Positions 17,617 to 28,005 of a DNA stretch of 64,000 bases are shown here, piece by piece. Where the stretch lies: assembly GCF_014645355.1 (NCBI RefSeq), contig NZ_BMLS01000002.1:186001-250000 (forward strand), read 5' to 3'. Source of the stretch: Bowmanella pacifica. GTDB taxonomy: Bacteria > Pseudomonadota > Gammaproteobacteria > Enterobacterales > Alteromonadaceae. The position numbers were made by a program, and so were the translations under genes. A model generated the notes under the pieces. That model did no database searches. It saw nothing but the letters and a program-made list of their open reading frames with translations, and was not told the DNA's origin. Each line of letters starts with the position of its first letter. The stretch's first letter is position 1.

Positions 17617-18392
17617 TCACTCATTTCCTGACTTAAAAGAAAATTCAGTAAGCTGTTATACGCATACACACCCCGACTTCGCGGCTGGAAAACCGGTAAC
17701 GGACTTTGTGCCTGGCTGGCATCTCGAAAACGGGTATCCACCGGAATCACGCCGTTCCAAACCAGATTGCCATAAGTCTCACGCAATTTCTTGTAAGCTT
17801 CCAGTGCGGCATTCGTGCGCTTGTCGTACATGGTTGGAATGATAGTGTAGGTGTATTCACGGGGCTGGGATTTTTTCATGATCTCCAGCGTATGCATCAT
17901 CCTGTCCAGGCCTTTGAGAGCCAAAAACTCGGTTTGTACCGGTATCAGTATCCGCTGGCACGCGGCCAGGGCATTGACCATCAGCACCCCCAACACCGGC
18001 GGACAATCCATAATCGCATAATCAAACTCATGCTCCACCAGGGCCAGGGCCTTTTTGATAATCAACCCCATGCCGCCCTGATTTCCCATACTGCGATCCA
18101 GTGTGGCCAGTGCCATGGTGGCAGGCAAAATAAACAGGGAATCAAATTTAGTCGGACACAAGCTGTCCAACACGCTGTCAGCGGTAAGGTTCTGGTGGGC
18201 GAGAAAGACATCGTAGAGACTGGACGACATTTCCTCGGAGTCGACCCCAAAGTAATAACTCAAGGACGCATGCGGGTCGGTATCTACCAGCAACACCCTT
18301 TTGCCCTTCAGGGCTAACAGCGAGCCGAGCGTCACCGTGGTAGTGGTTTTGCCTACACCGCCTTTTTGGTTTGCCACTGTCCAGACAATCAC
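17613..18392 (-). CDS. parC: ParA-family ATPase ParC (polar localisation of chemotaxis arrays)
   Basis: ParA/MinD-type ATPase of 259 aa. The deviant Walker A is NQKGGVGKTTTTVTLG near residue 8, the second motif is LLVDTDPHASLSYYFG, and AIMDCPPVLGVLMVNAL is the switch/Walker B. It lies between cheB and the parP gene rather than beside a parB/parS locus, so it is the chemotaxis ParC and not a plasmid or chromosome partition protein. It forms a polar cue and recruits ParP, making flagellar-pole arrays inherited at division. Confidence 0.88.
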   Translation of the reverse strand: MIVWTVANQKGGVGKTTTTVTLGSLLALKGKRVLLVDTDPHASLSYYFGVDSEEMSSSLYDVFLAHQNLTADSVLDSLCPTKFDSLFILPATMALATLDRSMGNQGGMGLIIKKALALVEHEFDYAIMDCPPVLGVLMVNALAACQRILIPVQTEFLALKGLDRMMHTLEIMKKSQPREYTYTIIPTMYDKRTNAALEAYKKLRETYGNLVWNGVIPVDTRFRDASQAQSPLPVFQPRSRGVYAYNSLLNFLLSQEMSE

Positions 18393-18427
18393 AACTCAAC
18401 CCTTCAAGGTGCGCAGGCCTGCCCGTT

Positions 18428-19534
18428 TCAGGCAGGCATTTCGGCTAAAATATGGGAAGCGACATCGCCAAGCGCCAAACTGGCTGATGAGAGTCCGGCC
18501 GCAGTTACGGCTTGCGGCATGCCATAGACAACACAGGTTTTCTCATCCTGTGCCCAGATGGTGGCGCCCCGCTGTTTCAGTGAACGACAACCTTCGCGAC
18601 CATCAGCGCCCATACCGGTCAACACCACGGCCAGCAAATCACCACCATAAATCCGCCCAAGAGAGGCGAAACTAAGATCAACGCTGGGCTTATAAGTAAT
18701 ATTTTCCAGCCCGGAATCATCCACAATACGGATGCGGCATGAACGGCTGGTCCCATCTACCAGCATCTGTTTACCGCCGGGTGCCAGGTAGGCACAGCCT
18801 GGCTCAATCAGATCGCCATTTTCGGCTTCCTTCACCTTAATTTGACACAGATTATTCATTCGTCCCGCAAAGGCCGTGGTGAAAGTGCCTGGCATATGCT
18901 GAACCAGGAAGATGGGATAAGGAAAATTCGCTGGTAATTTCGTCAGAATAGTTTGCAGCGCCACAGGGCCGCCAGTCGAAGCACCAATAGCCAAGGCGGA
19001 ATAGCGCTTACCACTGGCCTTAGGAGGTCGAGTCGCGTCAACGCTGACGGCTGGTTTTACTTCTGGCGCACGCGTATCGCGCAGGCTGGGACGCGGGCTT
19101 GGCGTTGTCCGCAGCAAACTGGGACGAGAAAAAGCCCGACGTCTGGCCAGGGCTTTAACCCGCTGCTGAAGCAAGCTAATGGCTTCCTGACGCTCTTTGG
19201 CGATATCCTCAAATTTCTTGGGCAGAAAATCCAGCGCCCCTGCATCCAACGCATCTAAGGTTGCCTGAGCACCGTCTTTGGTTAACGAGGAAAACATCAA
19301 AATCGGTGTTGGGGTGCTGGCCATAATACGCTTTACCGCACTAATACCATCCATCACCGGCATTTCCACATCCATAGTGATCACATCAGGTTGCAGTTTA
19401 GCGGCCATTTCAATGGCTTCCTGGCCATTTTTGGCCTCGCCTACCACCGTCAGGCCCGGATCCTGGTTGAGGAAATCTGAAACCCGTCTACGAAAGAATG
19501 TCGAATCGTCGACAACCAGAACCTTGTATTGCAT
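18428..19534 (-). CDS. cheB: Chemotaxis response regulator and protein-glutamate methylesterase CheB
   Basis: Protein of 368 aa with an N-terminal receiver domain ([14 protein letters not shown], phospho-acceptor in [14 protein letters not shown]) and a C-terminal CheB esterase domain with the catalytic serine in [13 protein letters not shown], histidine in [10 protein letters not shown] and aspartate in [13 protein letters not shown]. It demethylates or deamidates receptors for adaptation. Between the domains is a basic, Ser/Pro-rich linker of about 45 residues ([19 protein letters not shown]). It overlaps cheA by one base. Confidence 0.96.
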   Translation of the reverse strand: MQYKVLVVDDSTFFRRRVSDFLNQDPGLTVVGEAKNGQEAIEMAAKLQPDVITMDVEMPVMDGISAVKRIMASTPTPILMFSSLTKDGAQATLDALDAGALDFLPKKFEDIAKERQEAISLLQQRVKALARRRAFSRPSLLRTTPSPRPSLRDTRAPEVKPAVSVDATRPPKASGKRYSALAIGASTGGPVALQTILTKLPANFPYPIFLVQHMPGTFTTAFAGRMNNLCQIKVKEAENGDLIEPGCAYLAPGGKQMLVDGTSRSCRIRIVDDSGLENITYKPSVDLSFASLGRIYGGDLLAVVLTGMGADGREGCRSLKQRGATIWAQDEKTCVVYGMPQAVTAAGLSSASLALGDVASHILAEMPA

Positions 19535-21708
19535 CAGTTAATTGCTTTTCTTGTCTTTAAGGCCTTTTTGGCATAACGCTTAAGCAGGCTGGGAATGTCT
19601 AGAATCAGGGCAATACCGCCATCACTGGTGATAGTCGCTCCCGCCATACCAGGCGTACCTTGTAACAAGGCATCTAACGGCTTAATCACCACTTCTTCCT
19701 GACCGATCAAGGCATCCACCACAAAGCCCACCTGCTGGGTACCAATTTGTACCACCACCACATGGCCTTTACTGCGCTCGATATCAACCTTCCCTTTACT
19801 GCGATGCAGCCATTCTTTCAGGTAGAACAGTGGAATCGCTTTGGAACGGACAATCATGGTGAGCTGACCATCGACGGTGTTGGTTTTGCTCATATCCACA
19901 TTGATAATTTCGCTAACAGCCGCCAGCGGCAGCGCAAAGGTCTGCTCACCAACAATAACCATCAGGGTAGGCAAAATAGCCAGGGTCAGCGGTACCTTGA
20001 TTTCTAATCGGGTACCCACCCCTTTTTCGGAGTGAATATGCACGGTACCATTTAACTGATTGATCTTGGTTTTCACCACATCCATACCTACGCCGCGACC
20101 GGAAATATCCGAGATCTCGGTTTTGGTAGAGAAGCCTGGGGCAAAAATCAGATTAAAGGCATCTTCGTTTGACATCCGGGCTGCCGCGTCGGCATCCAGC
20201 ACACCGCGACTAATCGCAATGTCTTTAAGTTTGTCGGGATCCATGCCCTTACCATCATCTTCGATGGTTAGCAGAATATGATCGCCTTCCTGAGAGGCAG
20301 ACAAGGTCACTGTACCAGTGCGTTTCTTGCCTGATGCTTCCCGCTCATCGGGCATCTCAATACCATGGTCAACGGAGTTTCTGACCAAGTGCACCAAAGG
20401 ATCGGCCAAGGCTTCAACCAGGTTTTTATCCAGGTCGGTGTCTTCACCCACCAAATTCAGGTTAATTTCTTTTTTCAGGCTGCGGGCCAGATCTCTTACT
20501 ACCCGCGGGAATCGACCGAATACCTTTTTGATAGGCTGCATGCGGGTTTTCATCACCGCACCTTGCAGGTCACCGGTCACCACATCCAGGTTGGCAATCG
20601 CCTTGGACATGTCCTCATTATTGAGATTCACACCCAAACTCAACAAGCGATTACGCACTAATACCAATTCACCGACCATATTCATAATCTGGTCGAGGCG
20701 CTTGGTATCCACCCGCACCGTGGTCTCTGCGGGGGGAGCAGCGGCCGCCTTTTTATCCCCTGCACGCAGTGCGGTTCCAGCGGTTTTGTCGTCCTCATCA
20801 TCTTCAGATGGCTTAGCCGCGGGTTTAGCCGGCGCCGCTTTAGCTACAGGGGCTGCGGCGGCCTTGGGTTCGGCTTTGGGCTTAGGTGCTTCTGCCTTTG
20901 GCGCTGCGGGTGGCGCAGCACCAGGGCCTTTACCGGAACCGTGTAATTGGTCCAGCAAGGCTTCAAATTCGTCATCAGTGATATCGTCGCTGTCATCCTG
21001 AGCGCTTGCCGGCGCAGCAGAGGGGGCAGGCGCTTCGCTGGGAGAACTGAACTTACCTTCGCCGTGTAGTTGATCAAGCAAGGCTTCAAATTCGTCATCG
21101 GTGATGTCTTCATCACCCTCGGTTAAGTCTGCCGCTGGCTCAGCTTTAGTTGCAGACGGGCCACTGCCAGGTCCGTGAAGCTCATCGAGCAGGGCTTCAA
21201 ATTCGTCCTCAGTAATATCATCAATGCTGCCCTCGGTTGACGCATCACTAATGATCTCAGGCTCAGGAATAGGGTCAGGTTCAGGCGCAACAGGCGCACT
21301 GGCCACCTCATCTTCAGATTCAGGCTTACTTAAACGATGCAGGGCTTCAAGCACCTCGGGCGCCGCAGGTTCCAGCGGTTCACGGGCTTTGACGTTGGCA
21401 AACATTTCATTAATGCTGTCCAGCGCTTGTAGAATCACATCCATTAGCTCAGCAGTTACCTGACGTTTACCGGTGCGCAGCACGTCAAACACGTTCTCGG
21501 CACCATGGCAGGCGTCAACCAGTTCTGTCAGTGACAAGAACCCGGCACCACCTTTGACGGTATGGAAACCACGGAAAATGGCATTCAGCAGATCTGCGTC
21601 TTCGGGATTATTTTCCAGATCGACCAACTGTTCTTGCAGCAGTTCGAGAATTTCTCCCGCTTCAACCAGGAAGTCCTGCAGGATATCCTCATCAACGTCA
21701 AAGGCCAT
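19534..21708 (-). CDS. cheA: Chemotaxis histidine kinase CheA
   Basis: Kinase of 724 aa. The P1 phosphotransfer site is H49 in [13 protein letters not shown]. From about residue 130 to 335 there is a long low-complexity linker. It holds three near-identical 17-residue segments (163-179, 200-216, 241-257; core [16 protein letters not shown]), followed by Ala/Pro/Lys-rich sequence. Then come the P3 dimerisation helices ([21 protein letters not shown]), the P4 ATPase ([20 protein letters not shown]) and the P5 CheW-like domain. I do not see a typical P2 CheY-binding domain. In Vibrio the linker (LID) binds ParP. It donates phosphate to CheY and CheB. Confidence 0.96.
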   Translation of the reverse strand: MAFDVDEDILQDFLVEAGEILELLQEQLVDLENNPEDADLLNAIFRGFHTVKGGAGFLSLTELVDACHGAENVFDVLRTGKRQVTAELMDVILQALDSINEMFANVKAREPLEPAAPEVLEALHRLSKPESEDEVASAPVAPEPDPIPEPEIISDASTEGSIDDITEDEFEALLDELHGPGSGPSATKAEPAADLTEGDEDITDDEFEALLDQLHGEGKFSSPSEAPAPSAAPASAQDDSDDITDDEFEALLDQLHGSGKGPGAAPPAAPKAEAPKPKAEPKAAAAPVAKAAPAKPAAKPSEDDEDDKTAGTALRAGDKKAAAAPPAETTVRVDTKRLDQIMNMVGELVLVRNRLLSLGVNLNNEDMSKAIANLDVVTGDLQGAVMKTRMQPIKKVFGRFPRVVRDLARSLKKEINLNLVGEDTDLDKNLVEALADPLVHLVRNSVDHGIEMPDEREASGKKRTGTVTLSASQEGDHILLTIEDDGKGMDPDKLKDIAISRGVLDADAAARMSNEDAFNLIFAPGFSTKTEISDISGRGVGMDVVKTKINQLNGTVHIHSEKGVGTRLEIKVPLTLAILPTLMVIVGEQTFALPLAAVSEIINVDMSKTNTVDGQLTMIVRSKAIPLFYLKEWLHRSKGKVDIERSKGHVVVVQIGTQQVGFVVDALIGQEEVVIKPLDALLQGTPGMAGATITSDGGIALILDIPSLLKRYAKKALKTRKAIN

Positions 21709-21721
21709 GCATCAATTCCCC

Positions 21722-22468
21722 TTAAAACCCTAAGCTTGAAAGTAGATCATCAACGTCATCCTGACCAGTTACCACATCGTCCCGGCTTGCCGCATCAATG
21801 ATTGGCCCCTCGGCCATTTCTTTGTTGGCCTCTTTTTGGGCTTGTTTGGTTTCCTCATCCACTTCAGGTTCACCAAACACGGTAAGCATATGCACTAAGC
21901 TATCTTCGACTTCTTTAACCAGATCAATAACTTTGCGAATAACCTGACCAGTCAGGTCCTGATAACCCTGGGCCATCAGCACTTCGGTAAGCAGTTCATT
22001 GAGTTTGGCTGAATCGCCACTGGCTTCGTCAAGAAACTTGTCCATATCATGGCAAAGCGCCTTAAACTCACCCAATTGCAGCTGCCGGGTCATCAACTTC
22101 TTCCACTCGGGCAGAATTTCATTAATCCGGGCATTCAGGCGTTCGGCAATAGGCATACTGTTTTCCACCGCATCCATAGTGCGGTTAGCTGCCTCTTCGG
22201 TGGTTTCGATGACATAGTTGAGACGACTCTGGGCATCAGGAATATCTTCCTGCGCCAGGTCGGCAATACGTGCATCCAATTGGAAATTATTCAAAGAGTC
22301 ATGTAGCTGGCGGGTTAACTTACCCACCTCAGCAAACAATTCCATGGAATCCGCCATGGTGATGGATTCCAGTAACTGTGCTGCTCCTTGATTGTCTCCC
22401 TGCTCAAGCAATGCCACCAGTTGGCGCGCATCCTCAAGCGAAATGGGAGCTTGCTCGGTAATCGTCAT
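21722..22468 (-). CDS. cheZ: Protein phosphatase CheZ
   Basis: Helical protein of 248 aa. The phosphatase motif is AQGYQDLTGQVIRKVIDLV, with D and Q of YQDLTGQ as the catalytic pair acting on CheY-P, and the C-terminal CheY-binding peptide is DDVDDLLSSLGF. The central coiled-coil four-helix bundle region (AEEDIPDA-type segments, MDAVENSMPIAERLNARI) fits. It lies between cheY (35 bp) and cheA (13 bp). Confidence 0.95.
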   Translation of the reverse strand: MTITEQAPISLEDARQLVALLEQGDNQGAAQLLESITMADSMELFAEVGKLTRQLHDSLNNFQLDARIADLAQEDIPDAQSRLNYVIETTEEAANRTMDAVENSMPIAERLNARINEILPEWKKLMTRQLQLGEFKALCHDMDKFLDEASGDSAKLNELLTEVLMAQGYQDLTGQVIRKVIDLVKEVEDSLVHMLTVFGEPEVDEETKQAQKEANKEMAEGPIIDAASRDDVVTGQDDVDDLLSSLGF

Positions 22469-22503
22469 TAAGGCGTTCCTTATGCTCTAGGATCCGCCAG
22501 GGA

Positions 22504-22875
22504 CTACCCAAGGCGCTCAAATATCTTTTCGAGTTTCTCTTTTAGCGTGGCTGCAGTGAAAGGCTTCACAACATAGCCGTTAACTCCGGCCTGCGCCGCC
22601 GCTACGATCTGCTCTTTCTTGGCTTCCGCCGTTACCATCAACACAGGGGTGTGCTTGAGGTTGTCATCGGCACGGATTGCGCGGAGCAGGTCAATACCCT
22701 GCATGCCCGGCATGTTCCAGTCAGTGATGACAAAATCAAAATCCCCCTGTTGCAGCATAGGCAATGCAGTACTGCCGTCATCAGCTTCCTGGATATTAGT
22801 AAAGCCGAGATCTTTCAGTAAGTTCTTGATAATGCGTCTCATAGTCGAGAAATCGTCGACCACGAGAATTTTCAT
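22504..22875 (-). CDS. cheY: Chemotaxis response regulator CheY
   Basis: Start set at the internal ATG ([14 protein letters not shown]), which gives 123-124 aa, the usual size; the 13 residues upstream are not CheY-like. Receiver domain: acidic pocket DD at residues 7-8, phospho-acceptor in [14 protein letters not shown], then the conserved T/S in [10 protein letters not shown] and K in GYVVKPF. Phosphorylated CheY binds FliM to switch flagellar rotation. It lies 58 bp after fliA. Confidence 0.96.
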   Translation of the reverse strand: MKILVVDDFSTMRRIIKNLLKDLGFTNIQEADDGSTALPMLQQGDFDFVITDWNMPGMQGIDLLRAIRADDNLKHTPVLMVTAEAKKEQIVAAAQAGVNGYVVKPFTAATLKEKLEKIFERLG

Positions 22876-22933
22876 GTTTTTATCCAAAACTGCCTCCAGT
22901 GAGGATTCAACCAACTGTTATTCTTATTAAATT

Positions 22934-23659
22934 TTATTCCATTTGCCAGCTTTGCATGCGAGTTCTGAGTCTCAACATGGCTTGGCTATGGATCTGACTA
23001 ACCCGAGACTCACTGACTTCAAGGACTTCGCCGATCTCCCTCAGGTTAAGCTCTTCGTCATAATAGAGTGATAGCACAATGGCTTCGCGCTCAGGCAAGG
23101 TAGTAATAGCATGGGCCAGCGCTTTTTGAAACGATCCCTGTAACAAATCGTCAAAGGGCGCGTCTGTTCCGCGCGTCTGCTCGGTGCTGATGACATCCTC
23201 AGTCACCCCAAGGTCTTCGATACCCACCAAACGCCCGGCATTCACTTCGTTAAGCATCTGATGATAGTCATCAAGACTGACCTGAAGTTTGGCTGCAACA
23301 TCGGCATCCCGGGCATCGCCACCGGTTTCTCGTTCCACCGCTTGAATGGCTTCAGCAATGGCACGACTGTTCTTGTGTACTGAGCGTGGGGTCCAATCAC
23401 CTTTGCGGATTTCATCCAGCATCGCACCACGTATACGAATACCGGCAAAGGTCTCAAAACTGGCACCTTTTGAACCGTCAAAGTTCTTGGCCGCTTCCAA
23501 CAGTCCAATCATACCTGCCTGAATCAAATCATCGACTAGCACACTGGCAGGCAGACGAGCCATCAAATGATGCGCAATACGTTTTACCAACGAGGCATGT
23601 TGCTCAACCAGCTTCGTTTTACTGTCGAATTGCTGATAGGCGGCTGCTTTATTGTTCAC
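22934..23659 (-). CDS. fliA: RNA polymerase sigma factor for flagellar operon, FliA (sigma-28)
   Basis: Sigma-70 family group 3 factor of 241 aa. Region 2 has LVKRIAHHLMARLPASVLVDDLIQAGMIGLLEAAKNFD, with FETFAGIRIRGAMLDEIRKGDW. Region 4 has LPEREAIVLSLYYDEELNLREIGEVLEVSESRVSQIHSQA. It directs late flagellar and chemotaxis genes. It overlaps flhG by 4 bp. No anti-sigma flgM is in the window. Confidence 0.96.
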   Translation of the reverse strand: MNNKAAAYQQFDSKTKLVEQHASLVKRIAHHLMARLPASVLVDDLIQAGMIGLLEAAKNFDGSKGASFETFAGIRIRGAMLDEIRKGDWTPRSVHKNSRAIAEAIQAVERETGGDARDADVAAKLQVSLDDYHQMLNEVNAGRLVGIEDLGVTEDVISTEQTRGTDAPFDDLLQGSFQKALAHAITTLPEREAIVLSLYYDEELNLREIGEVLEVSESRVSQIHSQAMLRLRTRMQSWQME

Positions 23660-24528
23660 ACTTTATCTCTATGGACCGCGGAATTCTGATTGATCAACTG
23701 TTCCAGGAAAAACTCTAAATGCCCGCCCGGTTGAGTGGGTATCGGCCAACGTAAGGCCTGGCTAGCCAGATTAGAAATCGCTACCGCAGCCGGAGAGCTT
23801 GGGTAGGCTTCCACTATAGATTTCTGGCGACGAACCGCTTTACGAATATTCTCATCAAACGGAATGGTGGCCACCAGCTCCAAGGCTACGTCCAGGAAGC
23901 GGTTAGTCACTTTCGACAGTTTAGCAAAGAGTTCTTGACCTTCACGGACGTTGCGCACCATATTGGCAACTATCTTAAAGCGAAACACACCGTGGTCGCG
24001 GTTCAAGATTTTGATCAGGGCATAGGCATCGGTCAGTGACGTAGGTTCGTCACACACTACCACCATAATGTCCTGGGCCGCTCTGGAAAAACTCAATACC
24101 ATATCCGAGATACCTGCGGCGGTATCAACGATTAGTACGTCAATTTTGCTGCGCAATTCGCTAAACGCGCGAATAAGCCCGGCATGCTCCGTGGGGGTCA
24201 ATTCGGTCATGGATTGAGAGCCCGATGTCGCCGGCGCAATTTTCACGCCATACGGGCCCTCAACTAATACTTCTTCAAGCAGGCATTCGCCTGACAACAC
24301 GTGGGATAGATTCTTCTCGACCCGCAGGCCCAACATAACATCGACGTTGGCCAACCCCAGGTCGGCATCCAATACCAACACTCGCTTACCTTGCTTAGCC
24401 ATAGAGATGGCCGTATTCAGCGTAATGTTGGTTTTCCCCACTCCGCCTTTGCCACCGGTAACGGCGATAACTTTAATGAGATTGGGCTGGTTCATTCGTC
24501 TTAAGCTACTCGCTTGATCCTCAATCAT
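23656..24528 (-). CDS. flhG: MinD-like ATPase FlhG/FleN controlling flagellar number
   Basis: ATPase of 290 aa with deviant Walker A GGKGGVGKTNITLN near residue 25, the switch segment VLVLDADLGLANVDVMLG and IDVLIVDTAAGISDMVL. FlhG limits the number of polar flagella by opposing FlhF and, in pseudomonads and vibrios, by inhibiting the master regulator FleQ/FlrA. It is flanked by flhF (4-bp overlap) and fliA (4-bp overlap), the canonical order. Confidence 0.95.
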   Translation of the reverse strand: MIEDQASSLRRMNQPNLIKVIAVTGGKGGVGKTNITLNTAISMAKQGKRVLVLDADLGLANVDVMLGLRVEKNLSHVLSGECLLEEVLVEGPYGVKIAPATSGSQSMTELTPTEHAGLIRAFSELRSKIDVLIVDTAAGISDMVLSFSRAAQDIMVVVCDEPTSLTDAYALIKILNRDHGVFRFKIVANMVRNVREGQELFAKLSKVTNRFLDVALELVATIPFDENIRKAVRRQKSIVEAYPSSPAAVAISNLASQALRWPIPTQPGGHLEFFLEQLINQNSAVHRDKV

Positions 24529-25829
24529 AATGATACTGCTGAGTTTACAACCTGCTGAGTTCTTGTGGGTGTTAAAGCATACTGCTTAAACAATCTGGCT
24601 GCACAAGAAATTATGTACTTGGCATCGGCCACTTTAATGTCCTCGGGTACTTTCTGTCCATCCGTCAAATAACCGACGGGTAAACGGTGCTCCAAGGCCA
24701 GGCTAATGGCTTCGCCGAGACTGTAACACTCATCTAGTTTAGTGAAAATACAACCTTGCAAAGAAATCTGTTGGTAAGTGGCCAACTGATGCTCCATTAC
24801 CCTATGCTGCGCATTTGCGGCCAATACCAGGTAGTGTTTGATATTAGCATAAGATGATTGCGTTAAAGTATCTAACTGTTTGATTAATCTGGTGTCTCTT
24901 TGACTAAAACCGGCAGTATCAATCAATACCAGGCCCTTGTTGCGGAACTGATGAAGTAAATCGGACAATTCCTCAGCACTGGCGGCTTTCTTAACGGTAC
25001 AGCCGATAATTTTGCCGTAAGTGGCTAACTGCTCATAAGCCGCAATGCGATAACTGTCGATGGTAATCAACGCAACCTGATTGGCACCGTGACGCTGGGC
25101 ATATTGGGCAGCCAGTTTGGCAATAGTGGTGGTTTTTCCTGTACCTGTGGGGCCCATCAAAGCCACTACGCCACCTTTGCCCAGAATATCATTCTGGGTG
25201 GTATGTAAACGGTTGGCCAACAGCTTAAGCAAAAATACCCAGGCATCCCTTTCTTCACATTGAGCGGGGGCATAAGACACAACCTGTTCGGCCAACGAAG
25301 GAGTAATCCCCATACGCACCAGTTTGTCGATAAGGTAGCCATGTAGCGGTCTGGCTTGCTGCCTTTCCTGCTTAATAAGACCAGCAACCTGAAATTCCAG
25401 CACATTGCGCAAGGACTTCAATTCTTGACGGATATCGTTCAGTTCAGCCTCGTCCTGACGCACTGCGGGGGGTTCTTTGGGGCTGACAGACACCGTTTCT
25501 GCTACCGAAGCAGGCGCCGGCTGCTGAGGCTGCTGGCTTTGTTTTTCCAACAGAGCCTTGAGGCTGTCAGGGCCAGAATCGCCAATGATCTCACTAAGGC
25601 TCGGGGTTTTCTGCCCTTGAGTTGCAGCCACCTTAGGTTTGCTCATCACATTGGTATCGGGTTTAGGGGGAGCCGCTTTGCGAACCGGTTCGCGATCGTA
25701 AGCGGCAACAATTTCAATGCCATCTGCCACTTTTTTGTTAGACATGATTACCGCATCTCCGCCTAGCTCTTCTTTAACCTGAGCTAAGGCATCACGCATA
25801 TCTTTTCCATAGAAACGTCTAATCTTCAC
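24525..25829 (-). CDS. flhF: Flagellar biosynthesis GTPase FlhF
   Basis: SRP-type GTPase of 434 aa. The basic N-terminal segment MKIRRFYGKDMRDALAQV is conserved in FlhF. A Pro/Gln-rich linker (about 70-120) follows, then the N and G domains with P-loop MGPTGTGKTTTIAKLAA, VALITIDSYRIAAYEQL, LVLIDTAGFSQRD and FTKLDECYSLGEA. FlhF places the flagellum at the cell pole. It is 19 bp after flhA and overlaps flhG. Confidence 0.96.
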   Translation of the reverse strand: MKIRRFYGKDMRDALAQVKEELGGDAVIMSNKKVADGIEIVAAYDREPVRKAAPPKPDTNVMSKPKVAATQGQKTPSLSEIIGDSGPDSLKALLEKQSQQPQQPAPASVAETVSVSPKEPPAVRQDEAELNDIRQELKSLRNVLEFQVAGLIKQERQQARPLHGYLIDKLVRMGITPSLAEQVVSYAPAQCEERDAWVFLLKLLANRLHTTQNDILGKGGVVALMGPTGTGKTTTIAKLAAQYAQRHGANQVALITIDSYRIAAYEQLATYGKIIGCTVKKAASAEELSDLLHQFRNKGLVLIDTAGFSQRDTRLIKQLDTLTQSSYANIKHYLVLAANAQHRVMEHQLATYQQISLQGCIFTKLDECYSLGEAISLALEHRLPVGYLTDGQKVPEDIKVADAKYIISCAARLFKQYALTPTRTQQVVNSAVSL

Positions 25830-25848
25830 ATTTACCCCCTATGTCAGC

Positions 25849-27948
25849 TTACTGGCCTACGGCGCTGACAATTTTAATCTGCTTGTCATCAGGAATTTCC
25901 TGATAAGACACTACATGCAATCCGGCGATGGCATGCTTAAGGAATCTGGACAGAACCGGCCTTAGCATGCCAGAGGTCAACAGTACCGCAGGTTCGCCCG
26001 CTAGTTCCTGTTGCTGGGCAGCCTCCGCTAAGGATTGCTGCAATCGCTCCGCCAAGCCCGGTTCAATACCGGCACCGTCACCGCCACCGGCTTGTAGCGA
26101 CTGATGCAACATCTGTTCCAATTCTGGCGCCAAAGTAATAACCGGGATTTCTTTGTTGCTACCATTGATTTCCTGGGCGATCAGGCGCTTAAGGGCAATG
26201 CGCACGGCAGACACCAGCACGTCGGGATCTTGACTCTTAGGTCCGTATTCGCAGAGGGTTTGCACAATACTGCGCAAGTCACGAATAGGTACGCCTTCAT
26301 ACAATAAAGTTTGCAGCACTTTCACCACAGTGCTCATCGGCAGGATATCCGGTACCAGCCCTTCCACCAGTTTAGGGTTCTGCTTGGCCAGCATATCCAG
26401 CAGTTGCTGCACTTCTTCATAGCCAAGCAATTGGTAGGCGTTATTGCTGAGCAGCTGGCTTAAGTGAGTTGCCACTACGGTGGCGGCGTCCACCACTGTG
26501 TAGCCCAGGGTCTGTGCATGTTCACGTTGCGAGGGTTTAATCCATACCGCATCCAAACCAAATGCAGGGTCTTTGGTGGGTTTTCCTTCCAACTTGCCAA
26601 ACACCTGGCCGGGGTTGATGGCCAGTTCCTGATCGTGGCTGATATCCGCTTCACCAATAGTCACGCCCAGCATAGCAATAGTGTAGGTATTAGGATTCAA
26701 ATCCAGGTTGTCACGAATATGCACAGGCGGGATCAGGAAACCCAGTTCCTGGGAGAGCTTTTTACGCACGCCTTTAATACGCGCCAGTAATTCGCCGCCT
26801 TGGGTTTTATCCACCAGCGGAATCAGGCGGTAGCCAACTTCCAGACCGATAGTGTCTACATGTTGCACATCGTCCCAACCCAGTTCTTTGGCTTCGGCTG
26901 GTGCACGGGCCTGCTCAGGCACCAACTCACCGGCGGCCGGTTGTTCCTGCTCTTTTTGTTCGCGCCACCAATCATAGTAAGCATAGCCACCAATCAACGC
27001 CGCGAAACCCAAAAACGCCAGATGCGGCATACCTGGCACTATGCCCATAACAAACAAAATGCCGGTGGTAATGTACAACGCGCGTCGGTTACCCAGCTGC
27101 TTTTTAACTTCGCCACCCATGTCTTGGGAGTCATTTTCACGAGTCACAATAATGGCGGTTGCCACAGACAACAGCAGTGACGGAATCTGCGCTACCAGGC
27201 CGTCACCTATAGTCAGAATGGTATAGATCTCTATGGCATTACCGAAACTGAGATCATGCTGAATCATGCCGATGAAGAGCCCACCGACAATATTAATCAG
27301 CATGATAAACAAACCGGCGATGGCATCGCCCTTCACAAACTTGGACGCACCATCCATTGAACCGTAAAAGTCGGCTTCAGTGGTGACTTCCTGACGGCGG
27401 CGGCGCGCTTCATCCGAATCGATATAACCGGCGTTCAAATCCGCATCAATGGCCATCTGCTTACCCGGCATGGCATCCAGGGTAAAACGGGCACTCACTT
27501 CTGAAATACGTCCCGCACCGGCGGTGACCACCTTAAAGTTGATGATCATCAGGATGGCAAACACCACGATACCCACGGCAAAGTTGCCACCGATAACTAC
27601 TTCACCAAAGGCCTGAATCACTTTACCAGCGGCGTCGCCTCCCTCATGCCCTTCCAGTAATACCACACGGGTAGAGGCTACGTTCAACGCCAGACGCAAA
27701 ACCGTGGCAATCAGGAGCACCAAAGGAAAAGCACCAAACTCAATGGGCCGCTTGGTAAACACCGCAACCAAGATGACCACCAGCGACAAGGCAATATTAA
27801 AGCTGAACAGAATATCCAGCAAAAACGCCGGCATAGGCAGGATAACCATGCCCATAATGGCCAGCAGAATGACAGGGGCGCCAAGGCCCGAGGTAATTTG
27901 CTTAACGCTATTCTTATCGAATCGATTCAGGTATGTGCTCAGTTCCAT
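25849..27948 (-). CDS. flhA: Flagellar export apparatus protein FlhA
   Basis: Protein of 699 aa, normal length. The N-terminal half holds about eight membrane helices and the FHIPEP-family region (SEVSARFTLDAMPGKQMAIDADLNAGYID, then the TTEADFYGSMDGASKFVKGDA loop). The C-terminal half is the cytoplasmic substrate-docking domain. It is the first gene of the minus-strand flagellar/chemotaxis run. Its ribosome site is weak (TAAGCGA). The upstream region carries a tandem heptamer array 57 bp before the start codon, which might affect its expression. Confidence 0.97.
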   Translation of the reverse strand: MELSTYLNRFDKNSVKQITSGLGAPVILLAIMGMVILPMPAFLLDILFSFNIALSLVVILVAVFTKRPIEFGAFPLVLLIATVLRLALNVASTRVVLLEGHEGGDAAGKVIQAFGEVVIGGNFAVGIVVFAILMIINFKVVTAGAGRISEVSARFTLDAMPGKQMAIDADLNAGYIDSDEARRRRQEVTTEADFYGSMDGASKFVKGDAIAGLFIMLINIVGGLFIGMIQHDLSFGNAIEIYTILTIGDGLVAQIPSLLLSVATAIIVTRENDSQDMGGEVKKQLGNRRALYITTGILFVMGIVPGMPHLAFLGFAALIGGYAYYDWWREQKEQEQPAAGELVPEQARAPAEAKELGWDDVQHVDTIGLEVGYRLIPLVDKTQGGELLARIKGVRKKLSQELGFLIPPVHIRDNLDLNPNTYTIAMLGVTIGEADISHDQELAINPGQVFGKLEGKPTKDPAFGLDAVWIKPSQREHAQTLGYTVVDAATVVATHLSQLLSNNAYQLLGYEEVQQLLDMLAKQNPKLVEGLVPDILPMSTVVKVLQTLLYEGVPIRDLRSIVQTLCEYGPKSQDPDVLVSAVRIALKRLIAQEINGSNKEIPVITLAPELEQMLHQSLQAGGGDGAGIEPGLAERLQQSLAEAAQQQELAGEPAVLLTSGMLRPVLSRFLKHAIAGLHVVSYQEIPDDKQIKIVSAVGQ

Positions 27949-28005
27949 TCGCTTACAACAGAATTTTGACGGCTGAACGGGTTTTGCAATAAGCGCGCCA
28001 GACTT

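Noticed and set aside
20318-21001. 227-aa open frame opposite cheA
   Set aside because: Shadow of the Ala/Glu-rich cheA linker; composition Ser/Arg/Ala biased with no family match.
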